Positions 23,481 to 35,060 of a stretch of DNA of 64,000 bases are shown here, piece by piece (position 1 is the stretch's first letter; each line of letters begins with the position of its first letter). The stretch covers positions 50,220,001 through 50,284,000 of the forward strand of contig JBITNC010000001.1 in the NCBI GenBank assembly GCA_050084985.1, read 5' to 3'. Made by a program: the position numbers and the translations under genes. This stretch comes from Nageia nagi (Eukaryota > Pinophyta). The notes beneath the pieces are model-generated. The model did no database searches. It saw nothing but the letters and a program-made list of their open reading frames with translations, and was not told the DNA's origin.

Positions 23481-23699
23481 AGGCAGCAGGTAGATATAAT
23501 CAAGGTGATCATGATGAGAGGAAGAATCTCCATTATAAAAGATGAGATAGATGAGACCATGAAGTTAATACCTATCGTACTCCATGGGACAAAATCAAAG
23601 AAAGGAATGAAAAATGAGAGCAAGAAAAAAATAAGAATTTTAATTTCACTCACTATGTTACAACATATTGTAATAATAAAATTAAAAATTTGTGTAATA

Positions 23700-24262
23700 C
23701 TTCATTTGCATCTTGGTAGGATGCATGGTTTCTTGATACTGGTGCAACATGTCACATGAAACTTTGAAGGGAATTCTTTGAAGAGATGAATACCAACATT
23801 GATGGTGCAGTATACTTTGCTAAAAAATCTTGTATCAAACCTTTTGGTATTGGTAATATGAGACTGAAATTGTCAAGCCTTCCAATTATGAGTGTTCGTA
23901 ATGTGCTCAATCTTTCTCAATTGTGAAGAAACATGTTATCTCTTGTGCTCATTTGATAATAAGGACACTCAATTCATATGTTTGATAGCATCATGGAGAT
24001 AAGGAGGTATTTTGACAACAAAGTGTTGATGGCTAGAGGGGAGGATGAGAAGTTATTAAAGATGCATGGAAGTTCTACCAAATCAATGAATTTTTCCTAC
24101 CTCAAGCATCAAGAAAAAGGTATTCTCTTATCTAGTCTTTTGTGGCATGCAAGATTTGGCCATCTCAATTTTGATGATCTTTGTTTGTTAAAAAAGAGAG
24201 GTTTTTTGGGATTGCCTACTATTCCTAAGAACATAGATCCTTATGAAACATGTGTCCTATAA
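23700..24262 (+). pseudogene. Copia-2 protease and GAG-pre-integrase
   Basis: Protease motif FLDTGATCHMK lies at about 23728-23760 with the catalytic DTG intact. GAG-pre-integrase LLWHARFGHLNFDDLCLLKK lies at about 24140-24200, then a TCVL ending where the downstream zinc-binding CxxC should be. Several stops lie between. Confidence 0.8.
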
Positions 24263-24289
24263 AAGCATAGCAAACAACTTTTTCCTAAT

Positions 24290-25001
24290 TCAAAATTTAG
24301 AGCATGTAGAAAATTATAACTCATACACTCTAATTTATAACGACCATTTCATGTCCCTTATACTTCTAGAAATAAATATATCATGACTCTTATAGATGAT
24401 TACACTAGGATGTGTTGGGTGTATTTATTAAAGAATAAGTTCGAACATTTTGAAAAGTTTAAGAAATTTCATGTGATGATTGAAAAAAAAGCTAACACTC
24501 ATATTTTCACACTCCATTCTAATAATGGGGGTGAATAGACTTCATTTGAATTCAAAAACTATCTTAGTCTACATGGAACCAAGCATCAAATAATTGTTCC
24601 TTATAATCCAAAATAGAATGGTATAGCTTAAATGATGAATAGAACTTTTTTGAATATGACACAAGCAATGTTGTTTTTAAAGAATATGAAAATGAGGTGC
24701 AGTGTATGTTAAAAATAGATTTTCATCTCATGCTCTTGATGATAAGACTCCATATGAAATATGGTTTGGCCATGTTCTTTTGGTTCAACATCTTAGGATT
24801 TTTGGTTCTACCTATTATTTCCTAGTCCCTAAGGAACAAGGAAACAAACTTGGTAAATATTTAAAAATGTATTTTCTTGGGGTACTTAGATATTACCAAG
24901 GGTTACAAAATCTTTATAACAAGGTAAACAGAAAGTTCCTCTTTGAAAGGGATGTCATTTTTTTGGAATGTTCCAAGAGTGACTTGACTGTTGATCTATA
25001 G
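24290..25001 (+). pseudogene. Copia-2 integrase, catalytic residues lost
   Basis: The blocks MTLIDDYTRMCWVYLLKNK and PYEIWFGHVLLVQHLRIFGS, then LKMYFLGVLRYYQG, identify the copia integrase core and its C-terminal region. The DDE residues are gone. The first appears as HSN, the second as SNNGGE, and the position of the glutamate is a stop (NGIA-stop-MMNRT). The frame at 24702-25001 is the longest open part. Confidence 0.85.
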
Positions 25002-25509
25002 CTTTATCACCTTGATAGGCTTACCCATAAAAATCATTTCTTTGAAGATGATTATGAGATTCCAAACCTTGAGGGGGGATCTTTATATTAGATTAATCTT
25101 TGGAATCTACATCACTTGTGCCTATTTAAAAAGTGCCTGATCTAGCATTAGCACTTTTTCTAGTAGTATAAGCACCTCCTCCACCATAATAATATCCTTC
25201 CTCTTCTGAATTTTAGCAACTCCTTTGGATGATGTGATTGAAGGGATCAATAGGTTGAGCCTTGAAGGAAAAGAAGAACATCCTCATCTTGTTAAGAAAA
25301 TAAAAATATCATAGAAGATTCTTAAGTGGTTATCCAAAATACTTGAGAGTGTTCATCCTGATGAAGTTCAAAAGATGAGAACTAGGAGTTCCTACAAATA
25401 TAGAATTCAATATGGAGTAGTAGAGGGTTTAGATTCAAGTGATGATGTTGAGGATATATAATGTTCATTTGATTATGAATTGAATTTCTCTAGTGATTAT
25501 AATCCAACT

Positions 25510-26340
25510 TCCTTTAAAGAAGATTTTTCTCATGATGTCTGGAAGGATGCTTTGAAGAAGGAGTATTATGCTCTCATCAAGAATGGTACTTGGAAGTTGG
25601 TGGATCCTCCATATAGAATCAAACCTAAGTGGGTCTAAAAAAATAAATACAAATCAGATGGCTCACTTGGGAAACATAAAGTGAGGCTTATATCTAAGGG
25701 TTTTGCATAGAAAGAAGGTATCGACTATGGTAAGACCTTTGCTCCCTCAAAAAAATGGGCTACTATTCATTCTATTTTGGCAATGTCAACTTAGCATGGA
25801 TGGAAAGTTCATTAGATGAATTTGAATACTACCTTATTGAATTGTGATTTGAAAGAAAATGTGTACATGAAATAACTAAAAGGATTTGTAGTGAAGTATT
25901 AAGAAAAAAAAGCTTATAAGCTCATAAATTCCTTATATGGCCTAAAACAAGCTCCTCATTCTTGGTACGAAAAGCTTATTGGGCATCTCTTCAAGATAAA
26001 ATTTGAACACTTTAATCTTGATGATGCAACTTTGTTTATTAGAAAAGTTGGCAAGACTATTTTATATCTTGCAGTGTATGTAGATGATCTTTTGATAATA
26101 GGGAACAATGAAAGTTACATTGCATCCATGAAATAAGATTTGAAGAGAGGTTTTGGAAAGACAGATATGAGACATATTCATTACTATTTTAGTGTTGAAG
26201 TGACACAAAACTCAAGGTATATTTTCATTTCCCAAAGAAATTACATTGGAGAGTTGTTGAACATATTTGGCATGACAGATTGTAATCCTCTTTTCACTCC
26301 AATGAAACAAAATTTAAAGTTGAAATCTATTTAAGGAAAT
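25510..26340 (+). pseudogene. Copia-2 reverse transcriptase
   Basis: Plus-strand blocks are VWKDALKKEYYALIKNGTW, GIDYGKTFAPSKKWATIHS-like sequence and [19 protein letters not shown]. An intact YVDDLLIIGNN (about 26077) and QNSRYIFISQRNYIGELL follow. At least eight in-frame stops (TAG/TAA/TGA) are present, most of them one transition from Gln, Arg or Trp codons. Confidence 0.88.
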
Positions 26341-26355
26341 GCATTTGAGGATGCA

Positions 26356-27015
26356 ATGAAGTATATACAACTTGTTGGAAGTCTAATATATCTAACCACA
26401 ACTAGACTAGATATTTCATTTGCAATTGGAATTCCCTCTCATTTTATACAAAATCCATGTGAAGGGCATTGGAATGCAGGAAAAAGAGTTCTTAGATATT
26501 TGAAAGGTACACAAGAATTAGGGATCAAGTATTCCAAAGTAAGAGAATTTAAATTTATTGGATATAAAGCTTCAAACTTTGATAGTGATAAGGAAAATGG
26601 AGTTTCAACTTCAAGATATGCCATGAGTCTTAGATCAATATCTATCTCTTGGAGATCACAAAAGTAATCCATTCCTACAAATTCCACCATAGAGGTAGAG
26701 TATATGGCTACTATAGAGGAAACAAAGGAGATTGTATGGCTCAAGAATATACTAGAATATTTACAAGAAAAATAGGTGCATCCAACTCCACTTCTGATTG
26801 ATAATATTTATGCAATTCAATTGGCCAAGAATATGAAGTTTCATGATCAAACAAAGCACATCAACACAAAGTATCATTTGATTTGACATCATGTAGAGGT
26901 CAAGATAATTTAATAGAAATTATTATCCCAAAAATGAGAAAACATCTTCACCAAGGTACTTGGAAGAGAAAATTTTGAGAATTTTAGGAAGATGCTTGGA
27001 CTTACTAGTAAACCT
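26356..27015 (+). pseudogene. Copia-2 RNase H
   Basis: The frame 26356-26667 reads YIQLVGSLIYLTTTRLDISF and RVLRYLKGTQELGIKYSK; the active-site region GYKASNFDSDKENG corresponds to GYSDSDWAGD. After a stop it continues with VEYMATIEETKEIVWLKN and ends just before the polypurine tract. The minus frame at 26439-26744 is a shadow. Confidence 0.85.
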
Positions 27016-27017
27016 TC

Positions 27018-27031
27018 GAATTAAGGGGGAA
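27018..27031 (+). promoter_or_regulatory. Copia-2 polypurine tract
   Basis: GAATTAAGGGGGAA, directly before the 3' LTR start TGTTAG. Confidence 0.85.
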
Positions 27032-27280
27032 TGTTAGACACCTAATCCTTAAGGATTATGGTATAGATATTATAGTAGTAGTTACTTACTATAGTTAGTA
27101 AATTCATATATTTATGTATGCTAGAATTTTAAGTGTCATTTATAGAATAATATGAAGAGTTACATTGTATCTCAAGGGTAACCCAAGAAGGTGAATGTGA
27201 AGAGTCAATCTTCTTGTGTATTTAGGCATTATGCTAACCTAATACAATGATTTTTGATCTTGGCATTATTCAATATAGTA
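27032..27280 (+). repeat. Copia-2 3' LTR (249 bp)
   Basis: Starts TGTTAGACACC. Its end reads ATATAGTA where the 5' LTR reads CCTGGCA, so the terminal CA has become TA. This end was chosen because it gives equal LTR length and a perfect GAATA duplication at 27281-27285. Confidence 0.85.
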
Positions 27281-27824
27281 GAATAAAATTGAGCTTACAA
27301 ATGGAAGTTTTATTATTGATTTATTGAATTTTGTAAAGCTTTTGGTATTGTCCCTAGACATCTCCTATTCTAAAGACTTGAGAATCTAGGGATCCTTAAA
27401 GATGGACTATATGTCTCATCATGAAATTATATAGAAAAGTTTTTGGCCAAGTTTAAATTGGTTCTTATTTATTTGATATGGTTTACAACACTATTGATTT
27501 AAAATATAGTTTCTCCCTCTCACCTACTCTATTTGAGCTCTATATTGATGAACTTGAAGAACTAATCTCAAAAACCTTGTGCCTAAGAGTGGGTTGTTTT
27601 CTACATGATTACATTGTCTCAATTTTTCACTTTATATACAATATCATTTTTCTATGTCATACAACAATTGACCTTCAATTTCAAGTTCATATACTAAGTA
27701 CCTTTTGTGCTACTCATGGTATCAAAATTAATCTTAAAAAGACAAAGGTGATGTTCTCTAATATCTCAAGACTAGATGATTCCAAAATCCACCTTACTTG
27801 CTAAGGATAACTTATTGAGACAAT
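27281..27824 (+). pseudogene. RTE-like LINE, piece 2 of 3: RT core
   Basis: It continues piece 1 in frame: FIEFCKAFGIVPRHLLF (about 27320), then FSLSPTLFELYIDELEELIS (27505-27570). The YADD region is degraded to LHDYIVSIFHF, and SKTKVM-like KKTKVMFSN (about 27740) follows. The last codons before the junction are LIETI, interrupted at 27824. The following residues of the same protein (TSYNYLGV) are found at 59755. The frame 27478-27804 gives 108 aa of this. Confidence 0.85.
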
Positions 27825-27827
27825 ATG

Positions 27828-28060
27828 CTTGCCCACATTAGGATAGTTGGAGAAGTTTTGGGAACACTACAAGGGAGGCCTAGGTTCAAATCCTTTCTCT
27901 AACATGTAGAAGAAATCCAAAAATCCTATAGAAAATTGCAAGTGGATTTGGGACTAGGTGCAAGCCTTGGGTGATCTTTGATAAAATAAATACCTCCCAG
28001 TTAAGGCTTCTCAGGATAAGGTGACCCCATAAGGGTTTTTTATCAAATTAAAAATAAGTT
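27828..28060 (+). mobile_element. tRNA-derived SINE-like sequence
   Basis: It shows Pol III promoter-like boxes: TAGGATAGTTGG (27839-27850, box A-like) and GGTTCAAATCC (27883-27893, box B, consensus GGTTCGANTCC). These are preceded by GGGAGGCCTA as in plant tRNA-derived SINEs. The 3' part ends in an AT-rich tail. It sits exactly at the left junction of the insertion complex, so it may have inserted at the boundary. No clear SINE target duplication was found. Confidence 0.5.
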
Positions 28061-28255
28061 TAATTTTAAAAGCCCTTACTTAAAAATAATTCAAAGAATT
28101 TTGGCGAATCTGATTCATAGGAAAGATGATTCTAAGAAAAATTATAAAAATTACAAAGGAGAATTTGAAGCTAAAAGAAATTCATGTAGATTTTTTTGGC
28201 AAATTTTAAGAGTTTCATTGATGGCATGGAGAAATGATTAGAATGAAAATGTTTC

Positions 28256-28360
28256 CACCATGTGGTGGAAAATTGATACCATGTGATGGTAAACTACTAT
28301 TGTGTGGTAACAAGATTCTACCATGTGGTGGTAGGTTGCTACCGTGTCATGCGATAGCAG
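28256..28360. repeat. 21-bp minisatellite, left subterminal array (5 units)
   Basis: Units include TACCATGTGATGGTAAACTAC, written here as TACCATGTGATGG plus TAAACTAC, and TACCATGTGGTGG plus TAGGTTGC. All are 21 bp and nearly palindromic (TACC...GGTA). In the plus frame they read as heptapeptides of the type LIPCDGK, ILPCGGR. Confidence 0.85.
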
Positions 28361-29961
28361 CATATTATCGCTACATGTGCAAAGGTAAGATATTATGATA
28401 TCATGTATCTTTTATCTATAAATAAGAAATATACAACTTATTTTTTTCATTCTATCAGTTAGTACACCTATCTAGAGTTGTCCCTTTTTGCACTTTTCAC
28501 CAAATATCCTATCCAGTCTATAGTAGGATGCCACATGGTTTTCTTTTCCTATAAATAGGATTTAGGTGATGCTTTTGGATTATTCTATCATTAGCAGAGC
28601 TATCATTTTCTTTTTCTTTTCATAAAACCACTTTTTTACTATCATAGTTTAATTTTATCCATTATTTTAATAAAAATGTTTAATACTCCTACAAAATCAC
28701 ATCCCTCATCTTCCACCAACCATTGGTTTTCTTATAGAAATTTATTATTCCCTAGTATTTTGTCTTGTTTTACCCCAATTTATTACTTATATTGGGTTGA
28801 CAAGATGATGCTTTGATTCCTTATTTTTATTCCTCAATTTGAAATAAATTCTAATTTGTTAGACTTTCTTATGTCTTGTTATGATAATAAACAAGGAAGG
28901 TTTAATCTGGTAATAAAATCAAGGAGCTTTTCATTTGAAAAATGCTATCTAGAGTCAAATTACTAGATTCAAAATGTAAATTGTATTTAAAAATTCATTT
29001 TAATTAATTATATAAAATAAGTATATTCATATTTTTCCATTAATTCATAACTTTATTAAATGTTTGCATCTAATTCATAACTTTATTAAATGTTTGCATC
29101 TATTTTTTGCAGAATATTGAAATAAGAGAGGAATTATCTATAAAAAAATTCAAATAATTATTTCAAAGAAATATGTGATTTTTTTTCCAGCCAAAATTGT
29201 GTTTCAAGGAAGAATATTCTATATGTTAGCTTGGTCTATAGTTTATATCCTCCATTTGTTGAGTGGTAAAAAGTATAATTGTTGTTCATTTATTTTAGAT
29301 AGGATTAAGCATGATATGAATTATTCCCTTCAAAATGATAATAATTATGTTGCATCCACAAATTTTATTTTGGTTTTTTATTACAAATCTTTTCATGATT
29401 TAGTGAATACAACTCCAATTCCAATAGCATTATATTCACAAATGAGTGCAATCACAAAAGAGATTCAGGTTTGTGGTATCTGCAAATCATAATTATTTCA
29501 AGTTTTAAGTTAAAATTTTATAATTTGAATATTTTTTTATGAATATTAACAAAATAATATTATTTCAATGTTAGGCATAATAAACATCAAAGAAAAGGGA
29601 GGTATCATATAGAGAAGTTATTCCTAAAGATGATGGTGATACTGAGTCTACAAACACTATAGTTCATTAAGGTTAAGAAAAGTAGCTCCTAGGAATATAA
29701 GGAATGTAACACCTCCTACTATCAATGAAAGTTCAATGAATACAAGTATTTTTTATTATATTTGATATATTTTGTTATTTAATTATATAATTTATTTAAA
29801 TTTATTTTAACATATTATTATGGTTGTAGGAGAAGCTAATGTAGGTATTCCCAAAAGGAGCTATCTAGAACAGAATTAAACTTATGAGTTTAGAGATTAA
29901 GAATTCTAATGTGTTAAAGGTCCAACAAAATAAGGAGGTGAAGTTGTTATTCTTTTTATGC
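28361..29961 (+). other. AT-rich region with a perfect 30-bp duplication and one 105-aa frame
   Basis: Two identical 30-bp copies lie at 29041-29070 and 29071-29100 (start TAATTCATAA). The plus frame at 29175-29492 encodes 105 aa (contains AWSIVYILHLLSGKKYN) with an open character, but I do not recognise it. It could be a second gene of the hAT-like element or of another transposon. Confidence 0.4.
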
Positions 29962-30098
29962 CTCCACATGATGGTATGGTTCTAACATACAATGACATGG
30001 TGCTACCGCATGGTGGCACCATGCCACCTCATGGTAGCATCATGCCATTTTGCAGTAGCACAATGTCATAACATGGTATCACCATGCCACCATGTGGA
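29962..30098. repeat. 21-bp minisatellite, internal array (about 6.5 units)
   Basis: Units such as TACCGCATGGTGGCACCATG+C and CACCTCATGGTAGCATCATG+C, all in register at 21 bp. In one plus frame they read MVLPHGGT MPPHGSI and so on, a heptapeptide repeat. The 110-aa frame at 29992-30324 is another frame of the same array. Confidence 0.85.
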
Positions 30099-31629
30099 TT
30101 TATTATTTCATCATATTTATAACATTGACTATAAATATATGTTTACATGTAGTTCCATTTCCAATTATTACAATTGCAAATCAAGAAATGGTAGATTCAT
30201 CAATTTAGGCTCCCATTTTTACAAATTAGCAAATGCAACCTACATCTTCTACTCCTCCTTCAAATTAATTTTTTTGAAAATTGTTTTTTTCTTAATTCAT
30301 TTTCTATTAAAAATGAGTTCATAATATACAATTGTTTGATACAAGTAGTAGGTCAAGGTCCCAAAAAGGAGGTCACCCATGCCTCCACCACCTCTTCCAT
30401 ATCCAATCTCAATAATAAGAATAGGGAAATATCTCAATTTATAGTAAAATCATCCTTCTATGAGCAATAGAATAGTTAACTTATTAATAATCTCTTCTTT
30501 TTCTAATCTCAATTTAGAGGATGTATAGAATGTTGGCATTGTTGGTTTGAAAAATATACCATTGAACATGGATTATTTAGGAATTGATAGTGGTTCAAAT
30601 CCTTAACTGAGCACCCATGATATTATTAAAAGTTAATTTAATGTTCCACAACCTTCTCATCCTCAATAGATAAGTTTCACACCACATCCACAAAACATGC
30701 AAGACATTGTAGGTAAAATAGATGATGAACTCATGTACTTTCCTTTGAATGTACTTATTTTAGATGATAATTTGGCACAACTGAATGAAATTGTACTAGA
30801 TAATATCAATACTTTAAATATGTGATAAGTGTGGTCCAAATAATTGATAAAGAAAATCAATACCCATTATCACAATCATTTTCAATGGGATTCTATATAT
30901 AAATTGGTTGAGAATGAACCAACAAAAATAGAAATTCTAAAGGCTCAAGAACATGCATGTTCAATCAATGTGGAAAGTAGATATGATGATAATGTAATGA
31001 GTATTATATGTAACCATTTGAAACAATTAAATATAGAAGCTCAAGCTTATTATGACCTCTGGTCCAGATAAAAAAATTTGGTAGAGATTACAAAAGCTCA
31101 AAACAAACAAGCTAGGGTAACATACTTTCCAATCTTTCCATATTTTTATTTATGATTAAAAAAAATTAAATTTAACAAGTTTTAATATTTATATATTATT
31201 ATATGATTACATGTGAGGTATGATAAATTGATAAAAGATGTTCAAATATTTAATATCTATTTGAAAACAAAAAATTAAAGTGTGACTACGAACATTCAAA
31301 TGAAAGATAAAATGGCTCAATTAAGAAAAATGAATAATGCTTATATTTTGAAAATCAAGGAGCATCAGATTGATCCATATTTCTTATGGAAAGAGAAAAC
31401 ATAAGTTGATATGAGTTTTCTTTTAGTAGATAATGCATTTGCTTCATAAAAAGATATACTTTCTAATCTTGTTGAAGCAGTTACTATTGCTGGTCTTTAA
31501 TTAGATGAGCTAGAGGATCCAGGAGGAGAAGAGGCATCTTAGTTTGATTTATTACTTTTGAGACTACTTTGGTTTAATACTATTTTTTATACTCTTGTTA
31601 TTTTCATTATTGTGTTTGGGTGTTATTTT
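30099..31629 (+). pseudogene. Unrecognised degraded coding region
   Basis: Plus-strand fragments without a recognised family: a proline-rich stretch near 30375 (MPPPPLPYPISIIR), an acidic stretch near 30700-30830 and a 75-aa frame at 30844-31071 (HYHNHFQWDSIYKLVENEP). Around 31270-31545 there is a further run of codons ending in an acidic ELEDPGGEEAS-like tail. The reading frame recurs between stops, which suggests a decayed gene opposite in strand to the transposase. The function is unknown. Confidence 0.35.
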
Positions 31630-31767
31630 AAAACTATGGTTGAATGTTATGGAATTTTATACTATGGTTGAATGTTATGAAACTTTATGTTATGATTGAA
31701 TGTTATTTAATTTTATATTATGGTTGAATGTTATAAAATTTTATGTTATGATTAAATATTATGGAAT
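31630..31767. repeat. 28-bp tandem repeat (5 units)
   Basis: Units of the form TTTATGTTATGATTGAATGT plus TATTTAAT, 28 bp each, with a few substitutions per unit. Confidence 0.85.
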
Positions 31768-32098
31768 GGTATATTTGCATTACTATTTATGAATTTTAAA
31801 TGTTATGTTTGAAATATTATTTTTGTTCAAACGTAAATGGTTGATATAAAAATATTTTATTTAAAATGACTTTCAAAAATGTTTTATGTGAAAATATGTT
31901 ACACAAAAATACTACACAATTGATAATCACTAACATACATAATTTATAATCACTAAAAGATATTATAAGTAACAAAAATTATAAGTCAATAATAACATGT
32001 AACAAATTTTATTTTGATCAACAATTTTGATCGTTATCAATAATAAATTTCAATAATAGTTAAACAAATTGAAAAACACATAACTAAAACTCAAGTAT

Positions 32099-33268
32099 TT
32101 GAAATTCAAATCCTTCAGCTACTTAGGTGTTTCAAATTCAAGCCCTTCAACAACTTGTTCTTTTCTAGGTTTTTTTGATGTTGGTGTGCAAATTTATGTT
32201 GGAGTATTTTCTCCATTATTATCTAAACCTTTTTGTTGTGCAATAGAAAATGAAATATCAACTGCTCTTTCTATGGGAAAAGAATCCATAGCATAAGGGG
32301 AAAGATATAATCTAATCCATGTATCTAAGTTTTTGTCCAATTTATTTCAAATCTTGAATTTAATAAAAGATAAAGCACTGAATACTCTTTTGTCTTCAAT
32401 AGAACCCAAAATTATTATTTGACACAATTCATACAATATGAAATATGCACTAATACTTTCTTGAAGAATGGTACTTGAATAAAGTTTTACCCAAAAATGT
32501 TTAATGACATCATTTTCTATTGATTCTGGTAATAAAGAGTGTTGATCAATCATAGAAAGTCCAAAATGATCACTTATTTTATCAACAACTCTTTATTTAA
32601 AATACCATTAACTTTTAGTCTATGTACTTCTATAGCTTTACTAAAATGTGATCCAAGAATTACCATGTATTTGTGAAATAAATCATGAATTAACTATTCA
32701 CCATTATTTGTATTCCAAAATTTAGGGTTCACAATAACCATTGATTCAAGTAAATCATCTCTTTGAAAGCATTCATGAATCTCATTCAATAAGGTCATAG
32801 AAATCTTTCTCAAATTAATTTGTGTCTCATAAATACAATTATAAAAAAGAAGATTTACATGAATATCTTCATATTCTGCTCTAACCAAATCTCTTCAAAT
32901 ATTTTGAACATGTAACAATATCAACTTTCCTTTCAATTCTATACAAAGGTGATCATTGATATTAAATTTCAAAAAATTATTTGGATCTTTAACAATTGTC
33001 AAAGTTTACCATCTTTGAAATAATGGACCTTTAAAATTTTCTACTTATATAAAGCATATCCAAAGATAGAAAAACTCATTTTCTCAAAGACATAAAATCA
33101 TATATATATATATATATATTGAGCATGTTTCATTAAAGTATCGATTTATTGTAACATTAGAATATTTTTGCATAATATTAATAATATTTGAAAATATATC
33201 AAATAGAATAGTAAATATTTTGCTTTATCAACTGCATTATGGTGTTCATACATATAGTCAATTAAATA
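32099..33268 (-). pseudogene. hAT-like transposase, C-terminal part
   Basis: The minus-strand frames read EYEDIHVNLLFYNCIYETQI, NLRKISMTLLNEIHECFQRD and VIVNPKFWNT (32700-32880), and then VLGSIEDKRVFSALSFIK (32347-32420). The last block corresponds to the C-terminal dimerisation region of hAT transposases (the ER/F-S-x-L motif). Upstream to 33268 a degraded but alignable part (VDKAKYLLFYLI, MKHAQ) contains a (TA)n expansion at 33101-33119. It stops at the Tat-family LTR end at 33274. Earlier parts of the same protein family are at 48850 and 58048. Confidence 0.68.
33101..33119. repeat. (TA)n microsatellite inside the transposase
   Basis: A pure TA run that would read as Tyr-Ile repeats. It lies inside alignable transposase sequence and therefore probably expanded after decay. 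Confidence 0.9.
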
Positions 33269-33273
33269 TGGAT

Positions 33274-35060
33274 TGTTGATATGTATTTTGGTACACCTAA
33301 GGTTTATCTTAAATGAACTAAATACGCATAAATATTTAAGTATAATTTATATAAGTTAATTAACTCAAATAAATATACATGATGAATAAGGGAATATAAC
33401 ATAATTATAATAGTGTAGTAACAAAATAGCAAATTACATTGATATCAAGATGTAAAACAAATGCATGCATTAAAAAGAAATGAATCAAGTGAAAGATAAA
33501 TACATGTGTATCCTTACATGTGTCATAGTCAAGGATATGATGGGTGAACTTGTCAAAGAGTAGTGACCTTGTTGTATGAACCCCAATACCAATTGCAAAA
33601 GAAATACCAATACTAGTACTAATCTCCAAGAGCTTAACATGAGCACGAATGTCAACATGGATGCTAATGATCTAATGAGATGAGGTTTACCAAAAAGAGT
33701 CGATGACAATAAGTCAAACTAAGCATATGATCGCAAATATGGATAACAAATATTCTCTCAAGTGATATTAAGATTCCAATCTCAATAGGCATGTTTATAA
33801 ATACCCAAGTTTAGGGTACTAGCTATTGAGATGCAATCTTGACATGCTTTCCCTAGGTTAGAGATACTTACATTTATATCATGTGTGATATCACCATTTG
33901 ATCCCATGAATATTGGTTGAAATCATTTTGATATACCTAACATAAAAATAAGAACACAACCTACAAAATATGTGATAATAAAAGTAAAATATGACTAAAA
34001 TATGATTAAACATGTATGTAAAGTTGCACCTAAATGGAACCATGTTAAGGGGACCATTTTTAGATGTCAATAGATGCCCTCCTTTGTAAGTATAATGAAA
34101 TTAAATCTTGAAATAATATTATGCTTGCAAAGGAAGTAAAGGTAAAGAGAAGGAAAATTTGACACTTCTTTGGTTTAGTTATTCAAATCATCAAGCATTT
34201 AATGTTGTATATTACCCCCTCTTTCCTTTGGTTGTGACATGTAATAACTTGCATGTAGTAGAAATACTCAATATGATTGTTATCATGAAAATGAGAGGCA
34301 CACACTTTCAAGAACATATGTGATTGTTAAAAGCAAAAAATGAAACTTGAAAATGAGTGGCACACACTTCCAAGTGCATATGTGATTGTTAACTCATAAG
34401 AGATATAGTAGTGATAGTAAGTGTAAACATCATAATATTTCATCACAAATGATATAGCATGTAATGGAGCAATGATTAAATTAATATAATATGCATACAT
34501 CATATTGATAATACTAAATACTAAAATACTCAATGTTTCATTCTTAGATGCATATATAAGAAATGAAGATAAAGGTGTATCCATATCATCATGGGGTTAA
34601 TGCCCCATTCCTATATGGAACATATGCAATTAGAATCATATATGGTCATATCATCATGAGGTACATGCCACATTTTTAGATGCAATATATGAATCATAAA
34701 GAGCTATATGGTGATTGTTAGTTGATACCCAACCAACAAAGGTGACTCAAATACATGGTTAGTTTGAATATTTCCCAACCATATATGTGATATGTCATTT
34801 ATCATCATGAGGTACATGCCCCATTCTTAGATATTGATATGATATGTTATCATCATCATGAGGTGTATACCCCATTCTTAGATATGATTTGAATGAGATG
34901 GCTAGTTGAGACCCAACCAACAAAGGTGACTCTGCAATGATTGATTTGAATATTTCTCAATCATGCATATGATTAAATGCAAAGTATAGACAAGGATAAA
35001 AATACTTTTTGTATCTAACCTAATATGTTGATTTGTTGTGATTTAGCCTAATTTATGCCT
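33274..35060 (-). repeat. Tat-family LTR, minus orientation (probable solo LTR)
   Basis: The minus sense ends ...ACATATCAACA at 33274. It matches 10391-12309 in reverse in several blocks: 33274-33330, the CATGCTTTCCCTAGGTTAGAG block near 33850, and the palindrome array at 34590-34960. No internal coding sequence follows, so a solo LTR or remnant is likely. The right edge is uncertain, and no matching target repeat for TGGAT (33269-33273) was found. The frames at 33405-33709 and 34327-34584 lie in non-coding LTR sequence. Confidence 0.6.

Larger units (their letters stand above)
20912..27280 (+). mobile_element. Copia-2: complete but old Ty1/copia element with GAATA target duplication
   Basis: The order is 5' LTR, PBS, leader, gag, protease, integrase, RT, RNase H, polypurine tract and 3' LTR, all on the plus strand. 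Both LTRs are 249 bp by my reading and are flanked by GAATA (20907-20911 and 27281-27285). They differ at roughly 40 positions by eye, so the insertion is old. Many differences are transitions. Coding regions are full of stops. The element interrupts an RTE-like LINE, whose reading frame is restored when the element and one GAATA copy are removed. Confidence 0.92.

Noticed and set aside
33405-33709. Two overlapping minus frames of 74 aa
   Set aside because: They lie in sequence that matches a non-coding Tat-type LTR copy elsewhere in the window.
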